The notes beneath the pieces were generated by a model. That model saw only the letters and a list, made by a program, of their open reading frames with translations, ran no database searches and was not told the origin of the DNA. Source: Planctomycetota bacterium (GTDB lineage: Bacteria; Planctomycetota; Phycisphaerae; Phycisphaerales; Phycisphaeraceae). From it: a stretch of 60,228 bases of DNA. The stretch is from contig JAPLMQ010000103.1 of assembly GCA_026386955.1 (NCBI GenBank), positions 1 to 60,228 of the forward strand, in the 5' to 3' direction. A program made the translations under genes and the position numbers. Positions 47,094 to 56,167 of the stretch are shown piece by piece; position 1 is the stretch's first letter; each line of letters begins with the position of its first letter.

Positions 47094-48470
47094 TCAAGCG
47101 GCCCCTCGGCCTCGCATCCGCGGACCCTTGCCGCTCCCGCCCTTGCCCAGGAAGCCTTGGTAGTTCCGCATCATCAGGCCCGCCTCGACGCGCTGCACGA
47201 AGTCGAGCATCACGCTCACGACGATCAGCAGGCCCGTCCCGCCCAGCAGCCCCGCCACCGAGGGCGAGACCTTGAAGTAGGCCGCGACGATCGTCGGGAT
47301 CACCGCGATGACCGCGAGGAACCCGGCGCCGACGTAGGTGATCCGCTCCATGACGACTTCGAGGTACTCCGCCGTGCGCGGGCCGGGCCGCATGCCGGGG
47401 ATGAAGTGCCCGTGGTCGCGGAGGTTGGTCGCCAGCTCGGTGGGGTTGAACTGGACGGTGGTCCAGAAGTAGGCGAAGAAGTAGATCAACCCGATGTAGA
47501 TGAACAAATACGGGTAGGCGTGTTCCTGTAGGTTGCGGTTGACGAAGTCGACGATCCAGACGTTGTGGTAGGCGGTCTGGAGGTAGTTGAAGATCATCGT
47601 AGGGATGACCATCAGCGAGCTGGCGAAGATGATGGGCATCACGCCGCCGTGGTTCACGCGCAGGGGCAGGAAGCTGCGCTGCCCGCCGACGACCTTGGTG
47701 CCGCGGGTGTGCTTGGCCTGCTGGATGGGGATGCGGCGCTGGCCCTGGGTGATGACGATCGACCCGGCGACGACGATGACGAACGTCGCGAGGAGGCAGA
47801 AGATCGTCGCGTAGCCGTAGGGCTTGGCGGGGTCGCCCGTGGTGGAGAAGCCGGCCTTGATCTCGAGGATCGCGGGGAAGAGGCGCGAGACGATGCCCGC
47901 GGAGATGATCAGCGAGACGCCGTTGCCGATGCCGAACTTGTCGATCTGCTCGCCGATCCACATGAGGAAGACGCTGCCGGCGGTGAGCCCGAGCAGGCCG
48001 CAGATCCAGAACATGGGCGTGCCGGCGTAGTCGGCGTAGACCATGTGCCGGCTCTCGATCCAGCCGATCCAGAAGATGCCCTGCATGATGCAGAGGGGGA
48101 CGGTGGCGTAGCGGGTCCACTCCTGGATCTTCTGCTGGCCGCTGGGGCCTTCCTTCTGCAGCTCCTTGAGCGAGGGCCACACCGTCGCGAGGAGCTGGAA
48201 GATGATCGAGGCCGAGATGTAGGGCATGATGCCCAAGCCGAAGATCGTCGAGTGGTTGAAGGTGCCGCCGGTGAAGTTGTTGATGTAGTTGAGGACCGCC
48301 GCGGCGCCGCTGGAGTTGGCCTTCTCGGCCCAGTCCGCGAGCTCCTTCTGGTTCACGCCCGGGAGCGCGATGAAATACCCGAGGCGATAGATGCCGAGCA
48401 TGGCGAAGGTGAAAAGCACCTTGGCGCGCAGCTCGGGGATACGCCAGATATTCAGGAACGCTCGGAGCAT
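47094..48470 (-). CDS. secY: Preprotein translocase subunit SecY
   Basis: The 458-residue channel of the Sec system has about ten transmembrane helices. GLGIMPYISASIIFQLL, IDKFGIGNGVSLIISAGI and the cytosolic loop GQRRIPIQQAKHTRG are characteristic. The extra hydrophilic stretch WAEKANSSGAAAVLNYI lies in the first periplasmic loop. Confidence 0.98.
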   Translation of the reverse strand: MLRAFLNIWRIPELRAKVLFTFAMLGIYRLGYFIALPGVNQKELADWAEKANSSGAAAVLNYINNFTGGTFNHSTIFGLGIMPYISASIIFQLLATVWPSLKELQKEGPSGQQKIQEWTRYATVPLCIMQGIFWIGWIESRHMVYADYAGTPMFWICGLLGLTAGSVFLMWIGEQIDKFGIGNGVSLIISAGIVSRLFPAILEIKAGFSTTGDPAKPYGYATIFCLLATFVIVVAGSIVITQGQRRIPIQQAKHTRGTKVVGGQRSFLPLRVNHGGVMPIIFASSLMVIPTMIFNYLQTAYHNVWIVDFVNRNLQEHAYPYLFIYIGLIYFFAYFWTTVQFNPTELATNLRDHGHFIPGMRPGPRTAEYLEVVMERITYVGAGFLAVIAVIPTIVAAYFKVSPSVAGLLGGTGLLIVVSVMLDFVQRVEAGLMMRNYQGFLGKGGSGKGPRMRGRGAA

Positions 48471-48510
48471 GTTGGAAACCTGTGCCGGGGCGGTGGCCCC
48501 GGCCTGGCGG

Positions 48511-49056
48511 TCACTTCTTCTTGGCGGGGGTCGACTTCGCCGCGGGCTTCGCGGCGGCCTTGGAACCGGACGGCGCGGCCGCCTCGGCGGCGGGCTTGCG
48601 GGCGGCGACGGTCGCGGTCCCGCCGGCCTTGGTGATCTTCTCCGAGGCGATCGCGCTGAACGCCGCCGCGGTCACGTGGAGCTTCTTGGAGAGGTCGCCC
48701 TCGCCCAGGACCTTCACGGGCTTGGAGGCGCTGCTGATCAGGCCGGCCTTGACCAGCGACTGCGGGTTGATCGTGGCCCCGTCGGCGAAGCGGTTCTCGA
48801 GGGTCTTGATGTTGACCACTTCGTACTCGACGCGGAACTTGAAGTTCGAGAAGCCGCGCTTGGGGATGCGGCGGAAGAGCGCGGTCTGGCCACCCTCGCG
48901 GCTGGGGCGGATCGAGCCCGACCAGCCCGAGCGGGAACCGGCACCCTTGACGCCGCGACCGGAGGTCTTGCCGTGGCCGCTGCCGACGCCGCGGCCGATG
49001 CGCTTGCGGCGCTTGTAGCTGCCGACCTGGGGGGTGACTTCGTGGATCATGGCCAT
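48511..49056 (-). CDS. rplO: 50S ribosomal protein L15
   Basis: A 181-residue protein with the N-terminal KRIGRGVGSGHGKTSGRG loop typical of L15 and a Lys/Ala/Pro tail of about 35 residues. It follows rpsE directly; no rpmD (L30) lies in the 89-nt spacer. AGGAG supports ATG 49056 over ATG 49050. Confidence 0.97.
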   Translation of the reverse strand: MAMIHEVTPQVGSYKRRKRIGRGVGSGHGKTSGRGVKGAGSRSGWSGSIRPSREGGQTALFRRIPKRGFSNFKFRVEYEVVNIKTLENRFADGATINPQSLVKAGLISSASKPVKVLGEGDLSKKLHVTAAAFSAIASEKITKAGGTATVAARKPAAEAAAPSGSKAAAKPAAKSTPAKKK

Positions 49057-49145
49057 GGCGGGAGACTCCTGCGATACGGGCCGCCGGGACAGGCCGGGCG
49101 ATCCGACAATTTCAATTCAAGGACGGCTGCTGAACCAAATCAAAC

Positions 49146-49880
49146 TCAGGCCTTGGGGGCGGCCGGGGGAGCCGCGGAGGCCGCAGCCTCGCCGCCGCCC
49201 GCCGGAGCCGCAGCGGCCTCGTCGCGGCGACCGCGACGCCCGCCACCGCCGCCGCCACCGCCACGGCCACCACGGCCACGCGAGGCGGACTTCTGGTCAA
49301 CCACGTTCACGGGGCCCTTGGCGCGGAGCGAGACGTCGCCGCGCTGGGGGATGTAGCGCTGCCCGGCGGTGAGCATCTCCTCGACGGTCGTGCTCTCGAT
49401 GGCGATGCCGCGGAGGGCCGCGATCGCGTCCTTGGAGCGGAGCCCCAGGAGCCCTTCGACGCAGGCCTTGCAGAGGTTCTTCTGGTTGGTCGAGCCGTAG
49501 GCCTTGGTGAGGCAGTCCTGCACGCCCGCCATCTCGAGGACGGCGCGGACAGTGCCGCCGGCGATGACGCCGGTGCCCGGCGCGGCCGGGATGAGCCGGA
49601 CGCTCGAGGCGCCGAAGCGGCCGATCACCGGGTGCGGGATCGTGCCGGCCTTGAGGATCACCTTGAGCATGCGCTTCTTGGCGTCCTTCTGGGCCTTCTC
49701 GATGGCGGCGGGGACGCCGCCGGCCTTGCCGTAGCCGATGCCGATGGTCCCGCGGCGGTCACCCACCACGACCATGGCCGCGAAGCTGAAGCGGCGGCCG
49801 CCCTTCACGACCGTGGCCGTGCGGTAGATGCCGACGGTGGTCGATTCCAAGCCCTGTGATTCTTCGATCATTTCTGCCAT
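49146..49880 (-). CDS. rpsE: 30S ribosomal protein S5 with Gly/Arg-rich tail
   Basis: This 244-residue protein has the S5 N-terminal domain (RTATVVKGGRRFSFAAMVVVGD) and C-terminal domain (GVIAGGTVRAVLEMAGV). Beyond about residue 195 it carries an extension of alternating Arg and Gly, with a run of eight Gly, then Ala/Pro. E. coli S5 is 167 residues. The extension is in frame with a clear stop. Confidence 0.97.
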   Translation of the reverse strand: MAEMIEESQGLESTTVGIYRTATVVKGGRRFSFAAMVVVGDRRGTIGIGYGKAGGVPAAIEKAQKDAKKRMLKVILKAGTIPHPVIGRFGASSVRLIPAAPGTGVIAGGTVRAVLEMAGVQDCLTKAYGSTNQKNLCKACVEGLLGLRSKDAIAALRGIAIESTTVEEMLTAGQRYIPQRGDVSLRAKGPVNVVDQKSASRGRGGRGGGGGGGGRRGRRDEAAAAPAGGGEAAASAAPPAAPKA

Positions 49881-49976
49881 GGGAAGCTATCCAGTGTCCA
49901 AAGTCCGGTGCGAGGGTCCATGACGCGGGGCCTGTTCGAGGCCCGGCGACGGGTTGGCCCAGGGGCCGGGGGCGAA

Positions 49977-50333
49977 TCAGAACTTCAGGCCTCCCTCGCG
50001 GGCGGCGTCGGCGAGGGCCTTGAGGCGGCCGTGATACTTGAAGCCGTTGCGGTCGAAGGCGACGTCGGTGATGCCGGCCGCCTTGGCGCGCTCCGCCAGG
50101 GCCTTGCCGACGATCCCCGCGGCGACCTTGTTCGCGCCCTTCGCGGAGGACTCCTGGGCCGTGCTGGCGGCCGCGAGGGTCTTGCCGTTCAGGTCGTCGA
50201 TGATCTGGGCGTAGATGTGCCGGAGGCTCCGGAACACGGTCAACCGGGGGCGCTCGGGCGTCCCCACGATGCGCTTGCGGATGCCGGTCTTGCGGCGATC
50301 ACGGCGGACTTGCTTGAGAATGGCGGCTTGCAT
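49977..50333 (-). CDS. rplR: 50S ribosomal protein L18
   Basis: A 118-residue 5S-rRNA-binding protein. [29 protein letters not shown] and the final [20 protein letters not shown] are typical. Confidence 0.97.
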   Translation of the reverse strand: MQAAILKQVRRDRRKTGIRKRIVGTPERPRLTVFRSLRHIYAQIIDDLNGKTLAAASTAQESSAKGANKVAAGIVGKALAERAKAAGITDVAFDRNGFKYHGRLKALADAAREGGLKF

Positions 50334-50411
50334 ATCGGTTTCCTGCTGGGCACATCGGGCATTTCGCCCGCCTGGCGGCTCTGCTTTCCTGTCGCGTTCC
50401 TACGGCCTCGA

Positions 50412-50963
50412 TCAGGCCCCACCGCCCGCGAACGCCTTGCCGGCCTTGCGGATGATGTGCTCGTCGGAGTACTTGATCCCCTTCCCGTTGTACGGCTCGG
50501 GCGGACGCTGGGACCGGATCTCGGCGGCGGTCTGCCCCACGGCCTGCTTGTCAGGCCCGCTGACCTTGATCTTGTTGCCCGCGATCTCGACCTTCACGCC
50601 CGCGGGCACGTCCACAATGCGGACATCGGCGAAGCCGACGGCCAGGTGGATCTGCGTCCCCTGCAGCTTGGCGGTCCAACCCACGCCGTTGACCTCCAGC
50701 TCCTTGCTGAAGCCCTTGGTCACGCCCTCGATCATGTTGGCGACCAGGGCGCGGGTCAGGCCGTGCAGGGCCTTGCCCTCGCGGGTGTCGGCCTTGCGCT
50801 CGACGACGACGGCCTTGGCCGCCGCGTCGACCCGCACCGAGATCTCGGCGCGGTGGGTGAAGGAGAGCTTGTTCTTGCCGCTCTCGACGACGACGGTCTG
50901 GCCATTGACGGCGACCTTGACGTTGTCGGGGACGGACACTGGTTTTTTGCCGATACGGGACAT
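50412..50963 (-). CDS. rplF: 50S ribosomal protein L6
   Basis: A 183-residue protein starting MSRIGKKPVSVPDNVKV. The repeat domains end in GPDKQAVGQTAAEIRSQRPP and YNGKGIKYSDEHIIRKAGKA, the family signature. The start ATG 50963 has only a weak ribosome binding site. Confidence 0.97.
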   Translation of the reverse strand: MSRIGKKPVSVPDNVKVAVNGQTVVVESGKNKLSFTHRAEISVRVDAAAKAVVVERKADTREGKALHGLTRALVANMIEGVTKGFSKELEVNGVGWTAKLQGTQIHLAVGFADVRIVDVPAGVKVEIAGNKIKVSGPDKQAVGQTAAEIRSQRPPEPYNGKGIKYSDEHIIRKAGKAFAGGGA

Positions 50964-51056
50964 CGCGGTTCTCACTTGGCTGGAGGCATCGGGCTTGGCC
51001 GGCGGCGCGGGTTGGCCGGCGGCGGCGACCGAATCAACGGGCGGTCCTCAGGCGGT

Positions 51057-51455
51057 TCACTCGACGGTGCACAGCAGCTCGCCGCCCACATGCTGGGCAC
51101 GGGCCTGCCGGTCGCTCAGCACGCCCTTGGGCGTGCTGACGATGGCGATGCCCAGCCCCGCCATTGGGCGGGGAAGCTCGGCCATCTTGGCGTACACGCG
51201 CCGGCCAGGCTTCGACTTGCGGGTCAGCGTGTGGATGATGGACTCCCCACGCGAGCCGTAGCGGAGATCCACGCGGAGGATTCCCTGACGGCCGTCCTCG
51301 ATGACGGCGAAGTCAGCGATGTAGCCCTCCTCCTTGAGCACCTTGGCGATGCCCGCGCAAATCTTGCTGTTGAGGCAGTTCACGCGCGGGGCCTTGTTGC
51401 GGGCCGCGTTGCGGATCCGGGTCAGCATATCGGCGATCATGTCGCTCACAGCCAT
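51057..51455 (-). CDS. rpsH: 30S ribosomal protein S8
   Basis: A 132-residue protein with SDMIADMLTRIRNAARNK at the N-terminus and GLGIAIVSTPKGVLSDRQAR at the C-terminus. In E. coli S8 represses the spc operon; whether that applies here is not visible. Confidence 0.97.
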   Translation of the reverse strand: MAVSDMIADMLTRIRNAARNKAPRVNCLNSKICAGIAKVLKEEGYIADFAVIEDGRQGILRVDLRYGSRGESIIHTLTRKSKPGRRVYAKMAELPRPMAGLGIAIVSTPKGVLSDRQARAQHVGGELLCTVE

Positions 51456-51555
51456 CGAACGTTCTCCAGAAAGCCGCTTGCCGCCGGGACGAACCCGGTC
51501 GCCGCCCGCGTTCGCTCGGTGAGCGACGTCGGGTCGGGGCAGGCGGGGCTTAGAC

Positions 51556-51825
51556 TTACCAAGATGCCTTCCGCATGCCGGGGACCTTGCCCTCGAGGGC
51601 GAGCTCCCGCAGCTTGATTCGGCTGAGCTTGAACTTGCTGTACACCCCGCGGCTGCGCCCCGTCAGGGCGCACAACGTCCGCAGCCGGGTCGGGCTCGCG
51701 TCGCGGGGCAGGCGGGCCAGGGCCGCGTAGTCCCCCGCTTCCTTGAGCTGGCGGCGGAGCTCGGCGTACTTGTCCACCGTCGCCTTGACGCGCTTCATTC
51801 GTTCCAACGTCGACTTGCAAGCCAT
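51556..51825 (-). CDS. rpsN: 30S ribosomal protein S14, zinc-independent form
   Basis: An 89-residue protein starting [13 protein letters not shown]. The C-terminus [20 protein letters not shown] is the S14 signature. The two CxxC pairs of the zinc form are absent, although L36 in the same cluster keeps its zinc ligands. GGAG 7 nt before ATG 51825 fixes the start within a longer open frame. Confidence 0.96.
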   Translation of the reverse strand: MACKSTLERMKRVKATVDKYAELRRQLKEAGDYAALARLPRDASPTRLRTLCALTGRSRGVYSKFKLSRIKLRELALEGKVPGMRKASW

Positions 51826-51881
51826 GGTGATCTCCATCTGACTGCGGACTGACGGACCAAACTCCCGCATCCGAACCCCGA

Positions 51882-52646
51882 TCAGGACGCCTTGCGGCGC
51901 TCCTCGGGCTTGGCGAACGGCATGCCCAGCTCCTGCAGCACGAGCCGGGTCATCTCGTCGGTCGAATTCTTGAACACGAAGGTGATGTTCATCCCGTGGG
52001 TGAACTGGGCCTCGGCCATGTTCACTTCGGGGAAGATGCCTTGTTCGTTGATGCCGAAGGCGTAGTTGCCCCGGCCGTCGAAGCTCTTGGGGTTCACGCC
52101 GCGGAAGTCCTTGATGCGGGGGATCGCCAGGCTGATGAGCCGGTCGACGAACTCCCACATGCGGGCCCCGCGCATCGTGACCATGCAGCCGATCTCGAAG
52201 CCCTCGCGGAGCTTGAAGTTCGAAACCGACTTCTTGGCCCGCTTCATGATCGGCTTCTGGCCGCTGATCACGGTCAGGTCCGAGATCGTCTGTTCCTTGG
52301 CCTTGAGGTTGAGCTTGGTGCCCTCGAGCTGCTTGCCCAAGCCGACGTTGATGATGACCTTGTCCAGCATGGGCATGGCCATGGGGTTGGTGACCTTGAA
52401 GGCCTCCTTCACCTTGGGCATCACCTCGGTCTGGTACTTGATCTTCATCCGCGGCGGGGGAGCCGGGGGAAGGGCTGCCCCGTCCGCCAGCTCGACGGCG
52501 GCGACGGACTTGCCCTTCGCCTTGTTGCGCATCTTCTCGGCCTTCTCGGCCTTGGCGGCTGCCTTCTCGGCGGCCTGCGCGCTGTCGGCGGCCTTCGCGG
52601 CCTTGTCGCCCTTGTCAGCCTTTGATTTGTTCTTGTCTTCGCTCAT
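51882..52646 (-). CDS. rplE: 50S ribosomal protein L5 with N-terminal extension
   Basis: The L5 core begins near residue 66 ([17 protein letters not shown]) and runs to the end with [30 protein letters not shown] and [16 protein letters not shown]. Ahead of it is an in-frame segment of about 65 residues rich in Lys, Ala and Glu ([20 protein letters not shown]). The first 40 residues look like a charged helix. No ribosome binding site precedes the inner ATG, so I keep ATG 52646, whose own site is also weak. Confidence 0.95.
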   Translation of the reverse strand: MSEDKNKSKADKGDKAAKAADSAQAAEKAAAKAEKAEKMRNKAKGKSVAAVELADGAALPPAPPPRMKIKYQTEVMPKVKEAFKVTNPMAMPMLDKVIINVGLGKQLEGTKLNLKAKEQTISDLTVISGQKPIMKRAKKSVSNFKLREGFEIGCMVTMRGARMWEFVDRLISLAIPRIKDFRGVNPKSFDGRGNYAFGINEQGIFPEVNMAEAQFTHGMNITFVFKNSTDEMTRLVLQELGMPFAKPEERRKAS

Positions 52647-52710
52647 GGTTCGATCCAGTCTTCAGGGTCCGGAAATCCGGGCGGGCCGGGCTTCTCGGGG
52701 TCCTCGGTTT

Positions 52711-53046
52711 TTACTTGCTCTTGCCCCGCAACTCGCGGCCGATCGGCTGGCCGTTGCTCACCGCGACGCGAACCTTCGACCCGTCGGGCTTGGTCTCGAA
52801 GCGGACGCGGGTGGGCTTGCCGTCCACCACCGGCAGGACGTTCGAGAGGTGGATGGGCATCTCCTTCTCGGTGACGCCCCCGCGGGGGTTCTGCTGGGTC
52901 GGGCGGAGGTGCTTCTTGTGGACGTTGACGCCCTCGACCAGCACCATCTGCCGCTTGGGGATCACGCGGAGGACCTTGCCGGTGGCGTTCTTGTCGTCGC
53001 CGGCGATGACAATCACCAGATCGTCTTTGCGTACGTGTGCGGGCAT
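52711..53046 (-). CDS. rplX: 50S ribosomal protein L24
   Basis: A 111-residue KOW-domain protein: HVRKDDLVIVIAGDDKNATG, VLVEGVNVHKKHLRPTQQNP and EMPIHLSNV are typical. It helps start large-subunit assembly. Confidence 0.97.
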   Translation of the reverse strand: MPAHVRKDDLVIVIAGDDKNATGKVLRVIPKRQMVLVEGVNVHKKHLRPTQQNPRGGVTEKEMPIHLSNVLPVVDGKPTRVRFETKPDGSKVRVAVSNGQPIGRELRGKSK

Positions 53047-53139
53047 GACTGCGTATCCTCAAACGGTTCCGGGAGACTTTACGGTGCCGATTCCGGGGCG
53101 GGCCGACTCGGCCCAGGCTCCCGCATGCTTGCTCTTGTC

Positions 53140-53526
53140 TCAGACCACTTCCGAGGCCAGGGAGACGATCTTCATGTAGTTCCGCTCGCGCAGCTCGCGG
53201 GCGACGGCCCCGAAGATGCGGGTGCCCTTGGGGTTGCCCTCGTCGTCGATGAGCACCACGGCGCTGCGTTCGAACCGGACGTAGCTGCCGTCGTCGCGGC
53301 GGATCGGGTAGGCGGTGCGGACGACCACGGCCTTGTGGATGGTGCCGGCCTTCAGGTCGCCGCCGGGCAGGGCCTTCTTGATCGTCACCACGACCTTGTC
53401 ACCCACCGACGCGGTGCGGCGCTTGAACTTGCCCTTCGAGGTCGACCCGCCGCTGACGTGGAACACCATGGCGATCTTGGCGCCGGTGTTGTCCGCGACG
53501 TCGACTCGTGATTCATTCTGGATCAT
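53140..53526 (-). CDS. rplN: 50S ribosomal protein L14
   Basis: A 128-residue protein. [20 protein letters not shown] and the [20 protein letters not shown] ending match L14. A short insertion after [11 protein letters not shown] is longer than in E. coli. Confidence 0.97.
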   Translation of the reverse strand: MIQNESRVDVADNTGAKIAMVFHVSGGSTSKGKFKRRTASVGDKVVVTIKKALPGGDLKAGTIHKAVVVRTAYPIRRDDGSYVRFERSAVVLIDDEGNPKGTRIFGAVARELRERNYMKIVSLASEVV

Positions 53527-53576
53527 GGCTCATCCTTCTCGGTCAGTGGCGAACGAACGGCTGCGGTTCCGGGGGC

Positions 53577-53888
53577 TCAGGCCTCGGTCTTGTGCTCGAG
53601 CTGCCCGACGGTCTTCTCGACCACGCGCACCAGGCGCCAGCTCTTGGTCTTGCTCACCGGGCGGCAGTTGGCGATCTCGACGCGGTCGCCCAGGCGGCTC
53701 TCGTTGGTCTCGTCGTGGACGTGGTAGGTCGAGCGGCGCTTGAGGTACTTGCCGTACTTGGGGTGCCGGACCTGGTACTCGACGGCGACGGTGCGGGTCT
53801 TGACCCGCTTGTCGCTGATGACCACGCCGACCTTGGTGCCGTGGAGTTCGTCGCGGACGACGGTGGATTTGGGGGTTGCCTGGGTCAT
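53577..53888 (-). CDS. rpsQ: 30S ribosomal protein S17
   Basis: A 103-residue protein. [20 protein letters not shown] and [20 protein letters not shown] are the S17 motifs. It is some 15-20 residues longer than E. coli S17, through added residues at both ends. It starts 3 nt after the rpmC-side stop, implying translational coupling. Confidence 0.96.
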   Translation of the reverse strand: MTQATPKSTVVRDELHGTKVGVVISDKRVKTRTVAVEYQVRHPKYGKYLKRRSTYHVHDETNESRLGDRVEIANCRPVSKTKSWRLVRVVEKTVGQLEHKTEA

Positions 53889-53891
53889 GGT

Positions 53892-54092
53892 TTACGCGCT
53901 TTCCTTGGCCTTGCGGGCCTGCTTCTCGGTCATCAGCCGGGCAACGTCGCGACGGATGTTGCGGAGCTGCCGGGGATTCTCGAGCTTCTCAGTGACCGCC
54001 TGGCAACGCAGGTCATAGAGCGAGCGGCGGAGCCGGGCCTCCTCGACCTTGATCTCATCCAGGCTCAACTTGTGGACTTCATTGGCTTTCAT
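53892..54092 (-). CDS. rpmC: 50S ribosomal protein L29
   Basis: A 66-residue helical hairpin protein at the tunnel exit. The signature LENPRQLRNIRRDVARLMTE is present. Only 3 nt separate it from rpsQ. Confidence 0.95.
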   Translation of the reverse strand: MKANEVHKLSLDEIKVEEARLRRSLYDLRCQAVTEKLENPRQLRNIRRDVARLMTEKQARKAKESA

Positions 54093-54155
54093 GGTTGTCT
54101 CCTCACGGGGCGACGGAGCGTTCCGGCCATTCCCTTCCGGGAAGCCCGGGACGGA

Positions 54156-54572
54156 TCAGGCGTGGCGGCGCTCCACGAACTTGCAACGGAACGGCATCTT
54201 GCGGGCGACACGGACCAGCGCCTCGCGGGCGACGTTGGCGGGAACGCCGGCGATCTCCAGCAGGATCGTCCCTTCCTTCACGCGGGCCACCCAGTACTCG
54301 GGCTCGGCCTTGCCGGTGCCCATTCGGGTCTCCAGCGGCTTCTTGCTGATGGGCTTGTCCGGGAAGACGCGGAGGTAGATCTTGCCTTCGCGGTGCAGGT
54401 AGTGCGTGGCGGCAACGCGGCCAGCCTCGATCTGCCGGGCGGTCAGCCAGCCAGTGCCGAGGCACTGCAGCCCGAAGTCGCCGAACGCGACGTAGTTGCC
54501 GCGGTTCGCGACGCCGCGCATCTTGCCTCGCTGCTGCTTGCGGAACTTGACTCTCTTGGGCATCAACGGCAT
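54156..54572 (-). CDS. rplP: 50S ribosomal protein L16
   Basis: A 138-residue protein of the central protuberance base. KRVKFRKQQRGKMRGVANRG, GWLTARQIEAGRVAATHY, YLRVFPDKPISKKPLETRMG and GTILLEIAGVP are standard. ATG 54563 is an alternative start. Confidence 0.97.
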   Translation of the reverse strand: MPLMPKRVKFRKQQRGKMRGVANRGNYVAFGDFGLQCLGTGWLTARQIEAGRVAATHYLHREGKIYLRVFPDKPISKKPLETRMGTGKAEPEYWVARVKEGTILLEIAGVPANVAREALVRVARKMPFRCKFVERRHA

Positions 54573-54661
54573 GGTCGGTCTCGTTCAGGCTGCCGGGCCG
54601 ATCGTTTGATCGTGTGGCCCGTGGACTGTTCAGTTCAACTTCCAGTTCGACAAGGCGGTGC

Positions 54662-55366
54662 TCAGCGGCGGCCGCGGGCGCGGGGACGGGCCCCGGCGGC
54701 GTTCGACTCGAGCTCCGACTCCTTCACCTCGTTGTACATTCCCTTGAAGATCCACACCTTCACGCCGATCACGCCGTAGGTCGTGAAGGCCTGGGCGAAT
54801 CCGTAGTCGACGTTGGCCTGCAGGGTCTGCAGCGGGATCGAGCCCAGGCGGAGGTCCTCGGTGCGGCTCATCTCGTGCCCGCCCAGGCGGCCGGCCATCT
54901 GGATCTTCACGCCCTTGGAGCCGGCGGCCATCGCGGCGTCGCCCTTCATCTTCATCACGCGGCGGAAGCTGGCCCGCTTGGCGAGCTGCTCGGCGATCGA
55001 CTCCGACATGAGCTGCGCGTCAGCGTCGGGGTTCGAGATCTCGATGCAGTTGATCGAGACGTTGCGGCCCGTGAGGCCCTGGAGGTCCGCGGTGAGGCGG
55101 TCGATCTCGGCGCCCTTGGGTCCGATGACCAGACCGGGACGCGCGGTCTTGATGATGACCTTGAGCTCCTCGCGGGTGCGCTCGATGTGGATGTCGCTCA
55201 CCGCGGCCCCGGGGGGACGGCGGTTGAGGCGGTCATCGAGGTAGCGGCGGATCTTCTGGTCCTCGACCAGCAACTCGCCGTAGAGCGCCTTGGGGGCGTA
55301 CCAGCGGCTCTTGTGGGCCTCGGTGATGCCGACGCGGAACCCGAATGGATGGACTTTCTGTCCCAT
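54662..55366 (-). CDS. rpsC: 30S ribosomal protein S3
   Basis: A 234-residue protein starting MGQKVHPFGFRVGITEAHKS. The KH domain (PGLVIGPKGAEIDRLTADLQ) and the C-terminal domain with MAGRLGGHEMSRTE and TYGVIGVKVWIFKG are present. The frame continues upstream to 55411, but the conserved start is at 55366. Confidence 0.97.
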   Translation of the reverse strand: MGQKVHPFGFRVGITEAHKSRWYAPKALYGELLVEDQKIRRYLDDRLNRRPPGAAVSDIHIERTREELKVIIKTARPGLVIGPKGAEIDRLTADLQGLTGRNVSINCIEISNPDADAQLMSESIAEQLAKRASFRRVMKMKGDAAMAAGSKGVKIQMAGRLGGHEMSRTEDLRLGSIPLQTLQANVDYGFAQAFTTYGVIGVKVWIFKGMYNEVKESELESNAAGARPRARGRR

Positions 55367-55439
55367 GTGCTGCGCTTTCGTCTGCAAGTCGCCCTGGCGT
55401 GGGCGAGTCATTCAGTTCTCAAACCGTGCTGGCCGTTCC

Positions 55440-55769
55440 TTACTTGACGTCGACCGACACAGTGATGTGGCTGGTCCGCTTGAGGATCTGGTGGGCCCGG
55501 CCACGGTCCTTGGGCTGGAAACGCTTCATCGTCGGGCCGCCGTCGACGCGGGCGTCGGTGACAACCAGGCGGCGGGGGTCGGCCTCGGCCTGGTCTGCGT
55601 TGGCGCGGGCGGCCTTGATGCAGGCGAGGATGTAGACCGCTGCCCGCTTCTTGGAGAGCTTCATGAGCGTCTCGGCCTCGTCGACCCGCTTGCCGCGGAT
55701 CAGGGCGACGACCGGGACCACCTTCTTGGCACTCATCCGCACACCGCGATGAACATTTGTGTAAGCCAT
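55440..55769 (-). CDS. rplV: 50S ribosomal protein L22
   Basis: A 109-residue tunnel protein. VHRGVRMSAKKVVPVVALIR and GPTMKRFQPKDRGRAHQILK with the terminal HITVSVDVK match L22. GAGAG upstream selects ATG 55769 inside a longer open frame. Confidence 0.97.
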   Translation of the reverse strand: MAYTNVHRGVRMSAKKVVPVVALIRGKRVDEAETLMKLSKKRAAVYILACIKAARANADQAEADPRRLVVTDARVDGGPTMKRFQPKDRGRAHQILKRTSHITVSVDVK

Positions 55770-55819
55770 GGCTGAATCTCTCGAAACACCGGCTGTTCGC
55801 CGGGCGTGGTCGTTCAGGG

Positions 55820-56110
55820 TCAGATCGCGCCGGTGGAGCGCTGGGCCTTGGTGCCGGTCGTGTGGCCGCGGAAGGTCCGCGTCGGGCTGAACTCGCCGAG
55901 CTTGTGCCCGACCATGTCCTCGGTCACGAAGACGTTGTTGAACATCCGGCCGTTGTGGACCAAGAAGGTGTGGCCGACGAACTCGGGGACCACCGTGCAG
56001 ACGCGGGCCCAAGTCTTGATGGGCTCCTTGCGGTTCATCTGGTTGAGCTTCTCGACCTTGCGGTAGAGCTTCTCATCCACGTACGGGCCTTTTTTCTGCG
56101 AACGAGCCAT
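55820..56110 (-). CDS. rpsS: 30S ribosomal protein S19
   Basis: A 96-residue head protein. [37 protein letters not shown] and [15 protein letters not shown] are diagnostic. Confidence 0.98.
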   Translation of the reverse strand: MARSQKKGPYVDEKLYRKVEKLNQMNRKEPIKTWARVCTVVPEFVGHTFLVHNGRMFNNVFVTEDMVGHKLGEFSPTRTFRGHTTGTKAQRSTGAI

Positions 56111-56167
56111 CGTGATAGTCCTCTGGGGCCGCGGACTTCGCCGCGGGCCGTGCTCAGGTCATGGATC

